This document shows positions 44,789-54,638 of a stretch of DNA of 64,000 nucleotides, piece by piece (position 1 is the stretch's first letter; each line of letters starts with the position of its first letter). The translations under genes were made by a program, and so were the position numbers. A model generated the notes under the pieces. That model saw only the letters and a program-made list of their open reading frames with translations, made no database searches and had not been told where the DNA came from. The DNA is from Sulfurospirillum diekertiae (lineage in GTDB: Bacteria > Campylobacterota > Campylobacteria > Campylobacterales > Sulfurospirillaceae): the NCBI RefSeq assembly GCF_002162315.1, contig NZ_CP021416.1:124001-188000 (forward strand), in the 5' to 3' direction.

Positions 44789-47185
44789 ATGAAATACATA
44801 TTAATCTTCCTTTTAGCATCAGTACAACTTCTCGCCCTGGATATTGTTTTAAACAGTGGTAAAGAGAACAAATCAAATTATGCTATTTTACATGTAATCG
44901 ATGCAAAGCCCTTTCTCTGCCAAACTATACCGGATGCTCTTGATAAAAAACACTATATTTGTAAAATAAGCCGACCTATTAATAAACCCATAGAATCAAA
45001 AAAAATGAAGCTTGCGGAACTTGATTTTTACGAGAAAGATGGTGACTTTTATATTACGATAGATCCTAAAGTTGATTCAAAATTAGTGCCTGTTGAAGAG
45101 AGCTTATACGATACCAGTGAAATTTTAAGTAAACCTACAGAAACATTATATTCCCACTGGACAATTTTATTGCAAGAAAAACCTTTATATCAAGAAAAAG
45201 AGGTTTTAGATGGACTGGATTTCCCTGTAGAATTTCCTAAATATCAAAAACCTTATATAGGGGCACTTGATCTTAATGGTGCACCTATTTCTTATGCGCA
45301 AAGTAAAGATATTCAACTTTATTTAGATATTAAGCAATCGTATGAGAGCGGTGATTATGACAGTGTTGTTAAAGATGTGAAACGTGTTTTAACACTATTT
45401 CCTAACTCCATTTTTCGCAGTGAATTAGAACTTTATCAGATGCGCTCTATGGACAAGGTCTTAAGTGCAAAGGGCGAAGATAAAACTGATACTTTATCCT
45501 TTAATGAAAATGACATTATTAATGTCGCGAAAAGGTGGAGTAAAGAGTTTGCTAGCGATGAAAATATTCCTGAAGTTTTAATGTTGATGACAAAAGCCTA
45601 TTTGAAAACGAATTCGAAATCAGATGCAAATTATGCGCTTGATATTTTAGTAGGAGAACATTCCGATAGTCCTTTCACCAAACGTGCAATTTTACTGTAT
45701 GCTGATAATCTTTTCCTTAAAAAAGAGAAAGATAAAGCGATGAAACTTTACTTAGATGTTCTCTTCAGCGCACAAGATTTAGACATTGCTTCAGAAGCAG
45801 CGATTCGTTTGAGTGACCACCAAATGGATGCGGGCAAAATGAAAGAAGCCAAAGAGTATTTGCTTAAAGTGCTCAATGTGAATGCCCAATATTTACTCAA
45901 AGATAAAGAGGCAAGTTATAAATTAGCACGAAGGCTTTTTGAACATCACCTTTATGATTTAGCGGCTAAGATTACAGATTTGTTGTTAGAAAATACCCCT
46001 AAAAAAGCAGATAATCGAGAGTTGCTTCTTAAAGAGAGTGGGGATTGGCATGCCAAAGCCAATGAAGTAGAAGTGGCTCATGCACGCTATCAAGAGTATT
46101 TGGCAGATTATAAGAATAGTGGTGAGTATGTTCAAGAGGTAACAGAGAGTTTGGATGAACTCTTTTTTAAACTGAATGAAAATAATGAAACAAAACTGGC
46201 TAATTATTATGATAAATTAATTGAGACGTATAACAATGAAATTGGGCAAAAAGCATTGTTAGAAAAAGCAAAATTACTGCTCAAACAAAAACGTTATGAA
46301 GAGGTATTAAAGTTACAAAAAGATCTTGAGAAGCTATCCGATCGTTATGAAATTAAACCTGAAGAGTTGATTTATGAAGCGGCAAAATCTCTTGCGTTGC
46401 AAGAGCTCCTCAAAGATGAGTGTCAAAATACAGTTGGACTTATAGAAGAGTATAAACTTCAACTCAATGAACCGCAATATGAAGAGAAATTGTTTCAATG
46501 TTTTATGCGTGTTTCACGTTATGATCGAGCCAAAGAGATTTCAGATACACATCTTAAAGATGCACAACTAATCAGTCGTTACGCATGGTCACAAAAACAG
46601 GTTCAAGTGCTTTTTAAAATGGGAAAATATCAAGATGCTCTTGCCTTCAAAGAAGATCTGAAAACACTTTCCTTTACATTGCGAGAAAAAATTGGGTTGG
46701 AGACAATTCGTGACCTCTTCTTCTCGTTGACAAAACTTAAAAATCTAGAAGGTGCAGCCTCACTTGCTGAGAGTATTAAAATTCTCTATCCTGATGAATC
46801 AAGCAATTTGGATATTTATTACGAAATTGTCAAAATGGCCAATGATGCTAAAAATGATCTTCTTCTTGTGACATATGCACAAACGAGTATTGAAATGCAA
46901 AAGAAGTTTAAATCCAATGCTCTTAGCCCAGAATTGGAGTTTATGTACATAGATGCACTCAAACGATTGGGACGCGACCAAGAAGCACTCACGCTTGCGG
47001 AAGGACTCTTGCCACAGTCTTTAGTCCCCAAGGATAAAATACGACTCTTCTATCAAGCAGGAGAGTTAAGTTTAAAATTACAAGATTCGAACAAAGCCAA
47101 ATCTTACTTTACACAATGTGTCTCTATTAACGATAACAGCTCATGGAAGAATATCTGCCAACAAAATCTTGATCTCATACCATAA
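44789..47185 (+). CDS. pflA: PflA-like flagellar motor scaffold protein
   Basis: The 798-residue periplasmic protein has a signal peptide (about 1-16, MKYILIFLLASVQLLA) and an N-terminal beta-rich part (about 20-185). A long series of TPR-like helical pairs follows, for example FTKRAILLYADNLFLKKEKDKAMKLYLDVLF and KLARRLFEHHLYDLAAKITDLLL. In C. jejuni, pflA (Cj1565c) lies directly after nuoN, encodes a protein of this design, and is needed for the medial disk and stator placement of the polar motor. The ATG at 44789 is supported by the signal peptide; the frame is open 11 codons earlier. A palindrome copy at 44887-44897 encodes part of ILHVIDA. Assignment rests on synteny and architecture. Confidence 0.85.
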   Translation: MKYILIFLLASVQLLALDIVLNSGKENKSNYAILHVIDAKPFLCQTIPDALDKKHYICKISRPINKPIESKKMKLAELDFYEKDGDFYITIDPKVDSKLVPVEESLYDTSEILSKPTETLYSHWTILLQEKPLYQEKEVLDGLDFPVEFPKYQKPYIGALDLNGAPISYAQSKDIQLYLDIKQSYESGDYDSVVKDVKRVLTLFPNSIFRSELELYQMRSMDKVLSAKGEDKTDTLSFNENDIINVAKRWSKEFASDENIPEVLMLMTKAYLKTNSKSDANYALDILVGEHSDSPFTKRAILLYADNLFLKKEKDKAMKLYLDVLFSAQDLDIASEAAIRLSDHQMDAGKMKEAKEYLLKVLNVNAQYLLKDKEASYKLARRLFEHHLYDLAAKITDLLLENTPKKADNRELLLKESGDWHAKANEVEVAHARYQEYLADYKNSGEYVQEVTESLDELFFKLNENNETKLANYYDKLIETYNNEIGQKALLEKAKLLLKQKRYEEVLKLQKDLEKLSDRYEIKPEELIYEAAKSLALQELLKDECQNTVGLIEEYKLQLNEPQYEEKLFQCFMRVSRYDRAKEISDTHLKDAQLISRYAWSQKQVQVLFKMGKYQDALAFKEDLKTLSFTLREKIGLETIRDLFFSLTKLKNLEGAASLAESIKILYPDESSNLDIYYEIVKMANDAKNDLLLVTYAQTSIEMQKKFKSNALSPELEFMYIDALKRLGRDQEALTLAEGLLPQSLVPKDKIRLFYQAGELSLKLQDSNKAKSYFTQCVSINDNSSWKNICQQNLDLIP

Positions 47186-47194
47186 GAGAAGGTA

Positions 47195-48613
47195 TTAAAA
47201 AAGGATTGATTTTATCTCGCAGAATGCATCCATGGAGTATTTCCCCCCCATTCTTCCAAGTCCTGATTGTTTCATACCACCGAAGGGAGGGGTTTTTGCT
47301 TTGGATGTAGCGGTATTGATCAAAACTCTTCCCGTTCGTATATGATTAGCAAATGCAAGTGCTTTGGTCTCATCGTTAGAGAAAACATACGCGGAAAGTC
47401 CAAAAATAGTATTATTGGCTATCTGGAGAGCTTCTTGCTCATTTTCATAAGGCAGAACACATAAGACAGGACCAAATATCTCTTCTTGAACGATTTTCAA
47501 TGTCTCGTCGGTGCAGATAAAAACAGTTGGTTTGACAAAATACCCTTTCTGAAATCCTTCCGCTCTTCCAAGACCACCACACAGAAGTTTTGCACCATCT
47601 TCAATACCACTCTTGATGTAAGATTGCACGGTATTAAACTGTGTTTGATTGATCATAGGACCAATTTGTGTTTCTTCCTGTTTTGGGTTTCCAATTTTGA
47701 GCTTATGGATATTTTGAAGGAGTAAATTTTCCACTTCTTGAAGTTTTGATTTTGGAACTAACAGCCTACTTCCTGCATGGCAAGCTTGACCGCTATTGCT
47801 ATAGGCACTGCTTAAAACCTGGGGGATAACTTCTTGTAAATTAGCATCTTCTAGGAGAATGGTTGGAGATTTTCCGCCTAGTTCAAGGGTCATTCGTTTA
47901 ATAGTTTTAGAGCAGTTTTCAAAGATTTTTTTTCCTGTTTTCGTACTGCCAATAAATGAGATGGCATTTACAAGCGGATGTTTCGTTAAAACTTCACCTA
48001 CAATCTCACCGGTTCCTTGGATAACATTGACAACGCCTTTGGGAATCTTAGCTTTATGTAAACACTCTAAAAACGCTTGTGTCTCTAGGGCATTAAATTC
48101 ACTGGGTTTAATTACAAGTGTACAGCCAAGCGCAATTGCAGGAGCGATATTGCTACACAAGTGAGCGAGATTTGCATTCCAAGGAATAATAACACCAATA
48201 ACCCCCACTCCTTCTTTGCGTGTCAAAGAGTAGGCATCTTTTTTGATAAAGTCATAATTTTTAAGTTCTTCTTTGATAACTAAAAAGAGATTGATCGCGT
48301 TTTTAGTTCGTCTACGTGTGGTTGTTATGGTTGCACCAAATTCTAAAACAGCTAAGTCAATCAATGTTTCTTCGTGTTTGATGAGTTCATCATGGATACG
48401 TTGTAAAATTTCCATTCGCTCATCAATTGATGTTTGTGAAAATGATTCAAATGTTTTGGAGGCACATTCAATGGCTTGATTCATTTCAGAGGGAGTGCTT
48501 AAAAATATTTGAGCAATTTCTTGCTCCGTCGTAGGGTTTTTGAGTGTTAAGTTCTCATTCGAATCAATGTTGATAAATTCACCATTGATGTAGTTGTGAT
48601 TGATTATTTTCAT
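47195..48613 (-). CDS. NAD(P)-dependent aldehyde dehydrogenase
   Basis: The 472-residue cytosolic enzyme of the ALDH superfamily oxidises aldehydes to acids. It shows the cofactor-binding segments VIIPWNANLAHLCSNIAPAIALGCTLVIKPSEFN and FIGSTKTGKKIFE, the general-base glutamate in MTLELGGKSP, the nucleophilic cysteine in YSNSGQACHAGSRLLVPKS, and EEIFGPVLCVLPYENEQEAL. The Cys is preceded by Ala instead of the more frequent Gln-X pattern but is intact. It lies 17 bases after miaA on the same strand. The substrate is unknown. Confidence 0.94.
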   Translation of the reverse strand: MKIINHNYINGEFINIDSNENLTLKNPTTEQEIAQIFLSTPSEMNQAIECASKTFESFSQTSIDERMEILQRIHDELIKHEETLIDLAVLEFGATITTTRRRTKNAINLFLVIKEELKNYDFIKKDAYSLTRKEGVGVIGVIIPWNANLAHLCSNIAPAIALGCTLVIKPSEFNALETQAFLECLHKAKIPKGVVNVIQGTGEIVGEVLTKHPLVNAISFIGSTKTGKKIFENCSKTIKRMTLELGGKSPTILLEDANLQEVIPQVLSSAYSNSGQACHAGSRLLVPKSKLQEVENLLLQNIHKLKIGNPKQEETQIGPMINQTQFNTVQSYIKSGIEDGAKLLCGGLGRAEGFQKGYFVKPTVFICTDETLKIVQEEIFGPVLCVLPYENEQEALQIANNTIFGLSAYVFSNDETKALAFANHIRTGRVLINTATSKAKTPPFGGMKQSGLGRMGGKYSMDAFCEIKSILF

Positions 48614-48630
48614 TTATTTTACCTGTATGA

Positions 48631-49527
48631 TTATGATATAAAATACGCTTCAATGGCATTAGAAAGATGCTTGATATCGCCTTGGGTATGGGGTGGAAAT
48701 TGTGAAGCATTAAAGGTGCGTTGGCGTTTGGCTAGATGCAATGTATTAAAGGTGATGCGCTCTTCAAGCCCAGAAATTTTGAATCTACCATCAAAATAAT
48801 CCAGTACCTCTTTAATCCCAATAGCTTTCATACATTGTGGTGCTCTTGTGTAACGTTTTTCTAAGCCAAAAACTTCATCAATGAGTCCTGCTTTGATCAT
48901 CAGTGCTGTTCGTAAGGCAATCTTTTGAGCTAAACTTTCTTTGGGTATCTCTATCTCATATAAAGCAATATCTTTAATAATGGGCTCTTGTTTAGCATTT
49001 AAAAGGTAGAGTGAAGGTATTTCCTTTGTGGTTAAAAATATTTCTAGCCATTTTTCAATACGGTAGCGATCACTGGAGGAAATTTTGTTTGCGTAAGCCC
49101 GGTCATACTCAAGTATCAAAGCATACGAAGCTTCTAAATCTAATAGATGCTGGTCAATTTTTTCTTTTACATGTAAAGATATTTCAGGTTTTAAACTGAG
49201 TCCATCCATCATGGCTTTGAGATAAAACCCTGTACCACCTACGATAATAAGGTTTTTTCCCTCTCGCAAAGAAGCTTCATGTGCCTCTTTGTAAAGATCA
49301 AAAAACATGGTTACATCAAAATGCTCACTAGGAGATAGGACATCCATGCCATAATGATGAACTCCTTGGCGTTCATCAAGGCTTGGTTTAGCAGAAGCAA
49401 TATCAATTTCTTGGTAAATACTCAGAGAATCAAGCGATAAAATATGTGCGTTATATTTCAGAGCAAATTCTATGGAAAGAGCAGTTTTACCTGAAGCTGT
49501 TGGTCCTAAAATAGCGATGGTTTTCAA
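48631..49527 (-). CDS. miaA: tRNA dimethylallyltransferase MiaA
   Basis: MiaA adds a dimethylallyl group to adenosine 37 of tRNAs that read codons starting with U. The 298 residues begin with the P-loop IAILGPTASGKTALSIEFA, then ILSLDSLSIYQEIDIASAKPS, VGGTGFYLKAMMDGLS, DRYRIEKWLEIF and AIGIKEVLDYFDG. The start is TTG at 49527; a shortened palindrome copy (49538-49546) lies just ahead of it, and another (49166-49177) is inside the gene. In C. jejuni miaA also lies beside the prenyltransferase gene found next here. Confidence 0.96.
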   Translation of the reverse strand: MKTIAILGPTASGKTALSIEFALKYNAHILSLDSLSIYQEIDIASAKPSLDERQGVHHYGMDVLSPSEHFDVTMFFDLYKEAHEASLREGKNLIIVGGTGFYLKAMMDGLSLKPEISLHVKEKIDQHLLDLEASYALILEYDRAYANKISSSDRYRIEKWLEIFLTTKEIPSLYLLNAKQEPIIKDIALYEIEIPKESLAQKIALRTALMIKAGLIDEVFGLEKRYTRAPQCMKAIGIKEVLDYFDGRFKISGLEERITFNTLHLAKRQRTFNASQFPPHTQGDIKHLSNAIEAYFIS

Positions 49528-49658
49528 TGAGTTTCTCTTACATGTAGTCTTGGCACAACTAGTACTTTTACGCTTTTTAGCGGTGCTGTGTGTGCAATTA
49601 TAACACTTTTAAAGGGTTTTGTTGTAAAATCAAGCTATCTTAAATGTAAAGGTTAGTA

Positions 49659-50528
49659 TTGCAACAACTCTGGCTCAAACTCAAAGATATTAGTGATTTA
49701 ATCGTCTTTAAACACTCCGTTTTTGCACTCCCATTTATTTTTGTGGCGATGATCGTCTCTTCCAAGGCACAGAGTGGTACTCTATGGTTTGGATTTAAAC
49801 TTTTAATTTTAGGGCTTTTAGCCGCTGTCAGTGCACGTAATTTTGCGATGGCTTTTAACCGTTATGCCGATCGTGATATTGATAAATACAACCCAAGAAC
49901 GGCGAGTCGCCCAAGTGTTGATGGCAGAATCGGTAGCCTTAATATGCAACTTTTTATTGCACTCAATGCTGCAATTTTTATTGCGGTAGCGTACCTGATC
50001 AATAATCTGGCTTTCTATCTTAGTGTGCCTATTTTGATTATTTTGGGTGGTTATTCGCTCTTTAAACGTTTTTCGCCTTATGCGCATTTGGTGTTAGGTC
50101 TTTCGTTAGGGTTAGCCCCTATTGCAGGTGTGGTAGCAATTCAAGAATCTATCCCTTTATGGTCCATTTTGCTCTCTATTGGCGTGATGTATTGGGTAGC
50201 AGGGTTTGACCTTCTCTATTCGCTTCAAGATATGGAGTATGATACAGCCAATGGACTTTTCTCTATTCCTTCACGTTTTGGTAAAGAGGCGACCTTTTTT
50301 ATCTCACGTCTTTTTCATGGACAAACGATTCTCTTTTGGTTCTTATTTGCACTCAGTGCCAATCTTGGTTTTTTTGCGTATCTCGGTGTTTTGATCGCTG
50401 CGATTGTACTCTTTTTTGAGCATCGTATTGTGCTGAAAGATTTTTCAAAAATTGATCGTGCGTTTTTTTACGCTGAATGGTTATTTGGGCATCATCTTTT
50501 TGCATTTGTCTTTTTAGATAGGATTTAA
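49659..50528 (+). CDS. mqnP: UbiA-family prenyltransferase, probable MqnP of the futalosine pathway
   Basis: The 289-residue membrane prenyltransferase has about eight helices and two aspartate-rich sites: AMAFNRYADRDIDKYNPRTASRP (NxxxDxxxD) and LLYSLQDMEYDTANGLFS (second DxxxD). These bind the magnesium-pyrophosphate of a polyprenyl donor. Campylobacterota make menaquinone through futalosine, where the UbiA-like MqnP does the prenylation; older annotation calls it UbiA. It supplies the quinone reduced by the complex I encoded upstream. The start is TTG at 49659 behind AAAGG. It is followed by the next gene after one base. Confidence 0.85.
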   Translation: MQQLWLKLKDISDLIVFKHSVFALPFIFVAMIVSSKAQSGTLWFGFKLLILGLLAAVSARNFAMAFNRYADRDIDKYNPRTASRPSVDGRIGSLNMQLFIALNAAIFIAVAYLINNLAFYLSVPILIILGGYSLFKRFSPYAHLVLGLSLGLAPIAGVVAIQESIPLWSILLSIGVMYWVAGFDLLYSLQDMEYDTANGLFSIPSRFGKEATFFISRLFHGQTILFWFLFALSANLGFFAYLGVLIAAIVLFFEHRIVLKDFSKIDRAFFYAEWLFGHHLFAFVFLDRI

Positions 50529-50529
50529 G

Positions 50530-51060
50530 ATGGAAGACATTCGCTTTGTACCTGCATTTTTAAAAATAGTGTACGAGCTAGGTAACGTCGAAAATACAGC
50601 GTTTATGCAAGAGTATTACACTCTTTTACAGCTGAATGATGACCCTTTGGGTCTTTGGCTTAAATCCTCTAAAGTGCGTAAGGAATCGGAACAAAGTGAT
50701 CAAGTTTTGCTCACACTTTTGGTTGAGTTACATCGTAAAATTGATAAATTAACCCACTTAATTACCAGTGACGCACCTTTGCATCTACCGCTTGCCTTAG
50801 AAGGCAATTTGAAGGCAATTGGACATGGATACATTGAATTTGATAGTAATGTATTAAAACCGGATGAAAGTTATTATGCAAGAATTGATATGCCGACGTT
50901 TCCGAAACGGCAAATGCCTCTCTTTTTTGAAGCATTAAATGAGAGTATTGGGAAGATTGTAATGATGCATGAAGATGATGAAAAGGATTGGAGCACTTAT
51001 ATGGTGGCATGCGAGCGTGTGATGATACGCCAGATGAAAGGAAATCAAAATGAGTATTGA
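50530..51060 (+). CDS. PilZ-like protein of unknown function
   Basis: The 176-residue soluble protein has a helical N-terminal half and a beta-rich C-terminal half. The latter (ALEGNLKAIGHGYIEFDSNVLKPDESYYARIDMPTFPKR) resembles divergent PilZ-like domains that have lost the cyclic di-GMP-binding arginines. I do not recognise a specific family name. It starts one base after the prenyltransferase gene, and its end overlaps the start of the next frame (AAATGAGTATTGA). This suggests a tight operon of prenyltransferase, this gene and a membrane coiled-coil protein. Confidence 0.7.
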   Translation: MEDIRFVPAFLKIVYELGNVENTAFMQEYYTLLQLNDDPLGLWLKSSKVRKESEQSDQVLLTLLVELHRKIDKLTHLITSDAPLHLPLALEGNLKAIGHGYIEFDSNVLKPDESYYARIDMPTFPKRQMPLFFEALNESIGKIVMMHEDDEKDWSTYMVACERVMIRQMKGNQNEY

Positions 51061-51566
51061 AACATTGGCTTTTATTGCACTAGCGGCTCTTGTCGTGATC
51101 ATTTTTTTTAATGGTGTATATTCGCGATGTTGAGGTCAATAAAAAGTTGCTCATTTATGAAAAAAGCATTGAAGAATTGAACTACCAAAATCATGTCCTC
51201 AATAAAACATTAGGTGAATTAACTTCTGCTGCAAAAGAGCCTGCTGTAGATGTGAAAGCACTTGAAAGCAAGATATTGGGACGTGTAAAAGAAGAGATTC
51301 AGCAAAGTGTTTTTCCTCTGGTTGGATCGCTTAAGGATGTTGAAAAAATTATGCAAAATTTTCGGGATGAACAGAGTTCTCGTATTGATCGTTTGGAGAG
51401 TCGAACGAAAGAGATGAGTTTTGCTTCTTCTTCACCTTCAAGTTCCAATGAAAAAGTGATCGTTTCGCAATATGCAAAAGGTAGAAGTGAAGCTGAAATT
51501 GCTAAAGATTTGCGTATTGGTATTGGCGAAGTGGATTTAGTCCTAAAATTGGCTAATTTGAAATAG
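51050..51566 (+). CDS. Membrane-anchored coiled-coil protein with C-terminal helix-turn-helix, frame broken at T8
   Basis: The visible frame starts at 51111 (MVYIRDVEVNKKLLIYEKSI). An ATG at 51050, behind AAAGGA and overlapping the previous stop, encodes the membrane segment SIETLAFIALAALVVIIF. Dropping one T from the run of eight at 51102-51109 joins them as VVIIFLMVYIRDVEVNKK, giving 171 residues. A long coiled coil follows (about 25-115), then a helix-turn-helix-like end (VSQYAKGRSEAEIAKDLRIGIGEVDLVLKL). That layout resembles Bacillus SwrB/YlxL-like proteins linked to flagella, but homology is not established. The gene ends 48 bases from the oppositely oriented cetA-like gene. Confidence 0.75.
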
Positions 51567-51578
51567 TGCTCTTGCAAA

Positions 51579-51611
51579 ACTCAAACGCTTTACATGTAAA
51601 GCCGTTTGAGT
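51579..51611. repeat. Long inverted repeat centred on TTTACATGTAAA between convergent genes
   Basis: ACTCAAACG plus CTTTACA (51579-51594) mirrors TGTAAAG plus CCGTTTGAGT (51595-51611), with one extra C as the only imperfection. It fills the gap between the coiled-coil gene and the cetA-like gene, where it could terminate both. Confidence 0.85.
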
Positions 51612-51614
51612 GAC

Positions 51615-53063
51615 TTATTTTCTCGTAGAACGACACTCTGAAGCGGATTCTTGAATCATTTGATCTAGTAATCCAAAGAGCGTTGTACTGGCATTTTCCA
51701 TCTTTTTAAAATTATTGATAAAGAATGCAATAGTATCGGCATTGTAACCATTTTGAAGGTGTTGTATATTTTCAGCAACGCATTCATGCACAGTTTTATG
51801 TGGTTCAGCAAGTAAGGTATACGCTTTGGTACTATGAAAACGCTCTTTTGTTATATCTTCTTGATACCATTTCCCCAGTCTACAATTTTCATGATTCGCA
51901 AAATTGGCATCTGTTTTTTCATTCAATACAGCAGAGTACGCATTGGTTTTATAAACGATGTGATCGATTTTGGCAAGAATAGTAAAGATTTTATTTTCAA
52001 GTTTATAAGAGATATCCGCAGTATCATTTGCATCTTTGTTGAAGGCACGAAGCGCATCTTCAAAATGAATAACATTTTCACCGCTACTGTTGGCAATCGT
52101 GCTAATGCGATCAGAATTAGAGTGAATACCATTCGTCTCTTGTTGTAAGGTTTGAATGGTCATGGCAATTTCTTGTGTTGCTTTTTGGGTACGTTCTGCT
52201 AATTTGCGTACTTCATCGGCAACAACGGCAAATCCACGTCCATGTTCACCCGCGCGCGCAGCTTCAATAGCTGCATTAAGTGCTAAAAGATTGGTTTGGT
52301 CGGCAATGTCTTTAATAAGGTTGACTACAGAAGATATTTCTGAAGTGCGTTCGCTGAGCGACGTAATAGCTTCATTGGTACTAGTGAGAAGCTCTAAAAG
52401 CTCCTGAATCCCTGATGAGAGTGCTGAAACTGTATCTAAGCTATCATTTGATTTTTCAGCTGTCATATTTGAAACTTTGGTAATTTGCGTCATCTCTTTT
52501 ATGCTATTAGAAAGGTCTTGCTGAATGCTTAAAACACTGTTGTTTCCATTTCCAAGGTCTGAAAATGCTGAAGAGAGAACACCTCTTGCTTTACCTTTTT
52601 GCCCTTCTATAATGCCTTTAACACCTTCTGAAATGTAGTGTGCATTGATGGCAAAAAGGCCACGGAAGCCTTCATTAAAGATATTGCGATAAGTTTTACC
52701 TTGACTGGCAGATTCGATGGCTGTTTTAGTTTCTCTCATCAAGGCTTCCATCTGATCAAGAAGGTCATTAATTTCTAAAGCAATTTTGCCCATGGGTTTA
52801 TTGGGATCGACATTAACAACACGAGGTTCTAAATTACCATGAGCTGCCTCACGAATGACTTTCAAAGTTTTTTCATAGAGTTCAGTATCACATTCCATTC
52901 TCTTTCGACTTCCAAAAAAAGAACCTGCCGCAACACCAAATAGAAGTGATGATGTGACAATACCTTCTGTAGCATTCGCATAATAAGTTCCTATTCCAAT
53001 ACCAAGAAGTAGAGCAAAAAGAACCAGTTTATAATCGTTGCAACGTGTTAGAAAATTCTTCAT
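51615..53063 (-). CDS. CetA-like chemoreceptor with C-terminal zinc-binding CZB domain
   Basis: The 482-residue receptor begins with a hydrophobic hairpin (about 12-45: [19 protein letters not shown] and [16 protein letters not shown]) and no periplasmic domain. The signalling region includes [39 protein letters not shown]. The C-terminal part (about 375-470) has the CZB motif [12 protein letters not shown] plus further histidines (HKTVHECV), a zinc site. The upstream PAS-protein gene overlaps it by 35 bases, and AAGGAG lies before this ATG. The pair resembles the CetB/CetA energy-taxis receptor of C. jejuni, in which the PAS protein senses redox for the receptor. The CZB end is an addition. 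Confidence 0.9.
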   Translation of the reverse strand: MKNFLTRCNDYKLVLFALLLGIGIGTYYANATEGIVTSSLLFGVAAGSFFGSRKRMECDTELYEKTLKVIREAAHGNLEPRVVNVDPNKPMGKIALEINDLLDQMEALMRETKTAIESASQGKTYRNIFNEGFRGLFAINAHYISEGVKGIIEGQKGKARGVLSSAFSDLGNGNNSVLSIQQDLSNSIKEMTQITKVSNMTAEKSNDSLDTVSALSSGIQELLELLTSTNEAITSLSERTSEISSVVNLIKDIADQTNLLALNAAIEAARAGEHGRGFAVVADEVRKLAERTQKATQEIAMTIQTLQQETNGIHSNSDRISTIANSSGENVIHFEDALRAFNKDANDTADISYKLENKIFTILAKIDHIVYKTNAYSAVLNEKTDANFANHENCRLGKWYQEDITKERFHSTKAYTLLAEPHKTVHECVAENIQHLQNGYNADTIAFFINNFKKMENASTTLFGLLDQMIQESASECRSTRK

Positions 53064-53541
53064 AACTGACTCCTTTTTGATTTAATAGATCGGTGAGATA
53101 GGCAGAAGAAGCTTCCATGCTACCTGTCTTTTCAAGCTCTAATAATTTGGCATACAGCGGTTCAATAACTTGAAGTGCTTTAGGATTGGCTTTTCGTCTT
53201 ACCGAGTAATAGCCAATAATACTTCCTGATTGATCGATTGAGGCCGTTATGTTTGCATAGACCCAATAATGCCCCCCGTCAAAGCTTAGATTTTTGACAT
53301 AGGCAAAAATTTCTTCTTTATTTTTGACTTTATCCCATAAAAGTTTGAAAATAATACGAGGCATATCGGGATGGCGGATGATATTATGCGGTTTACCAAG
53401 AATATCTTGTTCGCTCGCACCTACGATTTTGATAAAAGGTTCATTGCAGTAAGTTATTTTTCCGTGAGTATCTGTTTTAGAAACCAAAAACGCATCAGCA
53501 CCTACATTATGTTCCTTGTTATTGGGGATAGGCTTTTGCAT
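53029..53541 (-). CDS. CetB-like PAS-domain redox sensor protein
   Basis: The 170-residue cytosolic protein has a single Aer-type PAS domain: [75 protein letters not shown], and [16 protein letters not shown]. This PAS group binds FAD. A helical tail follows. It is the partner of the overlapping CetA-like receptor gene. In C. jejuni, CetB and CetA together replace a single Aer protein for energy taxis. GGAG lies before the start. FAD binding is known for the family, not shown here. Confidence 0.9.
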   Translation of the reverse strand: MQKPIPNNKEHNVGADAFLVSKTDTHGKITYCNEPFIKIVGASEQDILGKPHNIIRHPDMPRIIFKLLWDKVKNKEEIFAYVKNLSFDGGHYWVYANITASIDQSGSIIGYYSVRRKANPKALQVIEPLYAKLLELEKTGSMEASSAYLTDLLNQKGVSYEEFSNTLQRL

Positions 53542-53669
53542 ACCTAAACTCCTTTGAGAGGTTTCTTAAGATAATGTAAGATAATTTTATCCCAATACTT
53601 TTTATAAATAGCTTCAAAGTGACATTTTATGTATAATGCTTCAACGACTTAATAAATTGAGGAAAAAAA

Positions 53670-54638
53670 ATGCTTGTAGATGGATTTGGAAGGAATGTAA
53701 CATACCTTAGGGTTTCAGTAACCGAACGATGTAATTTTAGATGTCAATATTGTATGCCTGAAAAACCTTTTTCGTGGGTACCTAAAGAGAATTTATTGAA
53801 TTTTGAAGAGCTATTTCTATTTGTAAAAGTTGCTATTGATGAGGGAATAACCAAAATTCGTATTACAGGAGGAGAACCTCTTTTAAGAACGGATTTGGAT
53901 AAATTCATTGCGATGATCAATAATCATAAAAGTGGACTTGATCTTGCCCTTACGACAAATGGCTTTTTACTCAAAGAGGCTGCTTCTAAACTTAAAAAAG
54001 CGGGGCTTCAGCGTGTTAACATCTCGCTTGATAGCCTTAAAGCAGATGTCGCTGCAAAAATGGCACAAAAAGATGTCTTAGCTAAAGTGCAAGCAGGAAT
54101 TGAAGAAGCGCTCAAGGTAGGACTTAAAGTAAAAATTAATATGGTTCCTATCAAAGGAATTAATGCGGATGAAGTTTTAGATGTCTTGGAGTATGCCAAA
54201 GCACGGGGAATGTCGATTCGTTTTATAGAATATATGGAGAATACGCATGCCAAAGAGAAACTTCAAGGACTTAGCGGTCAAGAAGTACAAGATATTATTG
54301 CTACAAAATATCACTTTAAAGCGATCGGACGCGTAGGGCCTAGCCCTGCGCACCTATTTGAGTTGGATGATGGTTACATCTTTGGTATCATTGATCCCCA
54401 CAAACATGATTTTTGCGAGGATTGCAATCGTATTCGCCTGACTGCAGAGGGTATGCTTATTCCTTGTCTCTATTTTGATGAAGCTATGAGTATCAAAGAT
54501 GCTGTCCATAAGGGTGATGTTGCTGGTGCAGCTGAGATTTTAAAAGAGGTATTACGTAATAAGCCTGAAAAAAATAAGTGGAGCGATGATGATCAAAATG
54601 AGACATCAACGCGCGCTTTTTACGAAACAGGTGGATGA
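53670..54638 (+). CDS. moaA: GTP 3',8-cyclase MoaA
   Basis: MoaA makes the first intermediate in molybdenum cofactor synthesis. The 322-residue radical-SAM enzyme has the N-terminal cluster site [15 protein letters not shown], the SAM segment [19 protein letters not shown], and the C-terminal cluster cysteines in [22 protein letters not shown]. It ends [11 protein letters not shown] with the Gly-Gly tail. GAGGAAAAAAA precedes the ATG. Its 3' end overlaps that of moeA on the other strand by 19 bases. Confidence 0.97.
   Translation: MLVDGFGRNVTYLRVSVTERCNFRCQYCMPEKPFSWVPKENLLNFEELFLFVKVAIDEGITKIRITGGEPLLRTDLDKFIAMINNHKSGLDLALTTNGFLLKEAASKLKKAGLQRVNISLDSLKADVAAKMAQKDVLAKVQAGIEEALKVGLKVKINMVPIKGINADEVLDVLEYAKARGMSIRFIEYMENTHAKEKLQGLSGQEVQDIIATKYHFKAIGRVGPSPAHLFELDDGYIFGIIDPHKHDFCEDCNRIRLTAEGMLIPCLYFDEAMSIKDAVHKGDVAGAAEILKEVLRNKPEKNKWSDDDQNETSTRAFYETGG

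Noticed and set aside
47177..47195. Hairpin ATACC/GGTAT after pflA as a terminator
   Set aside because: The stem is only five bases and is followed by A rather than T on the pflA strand.
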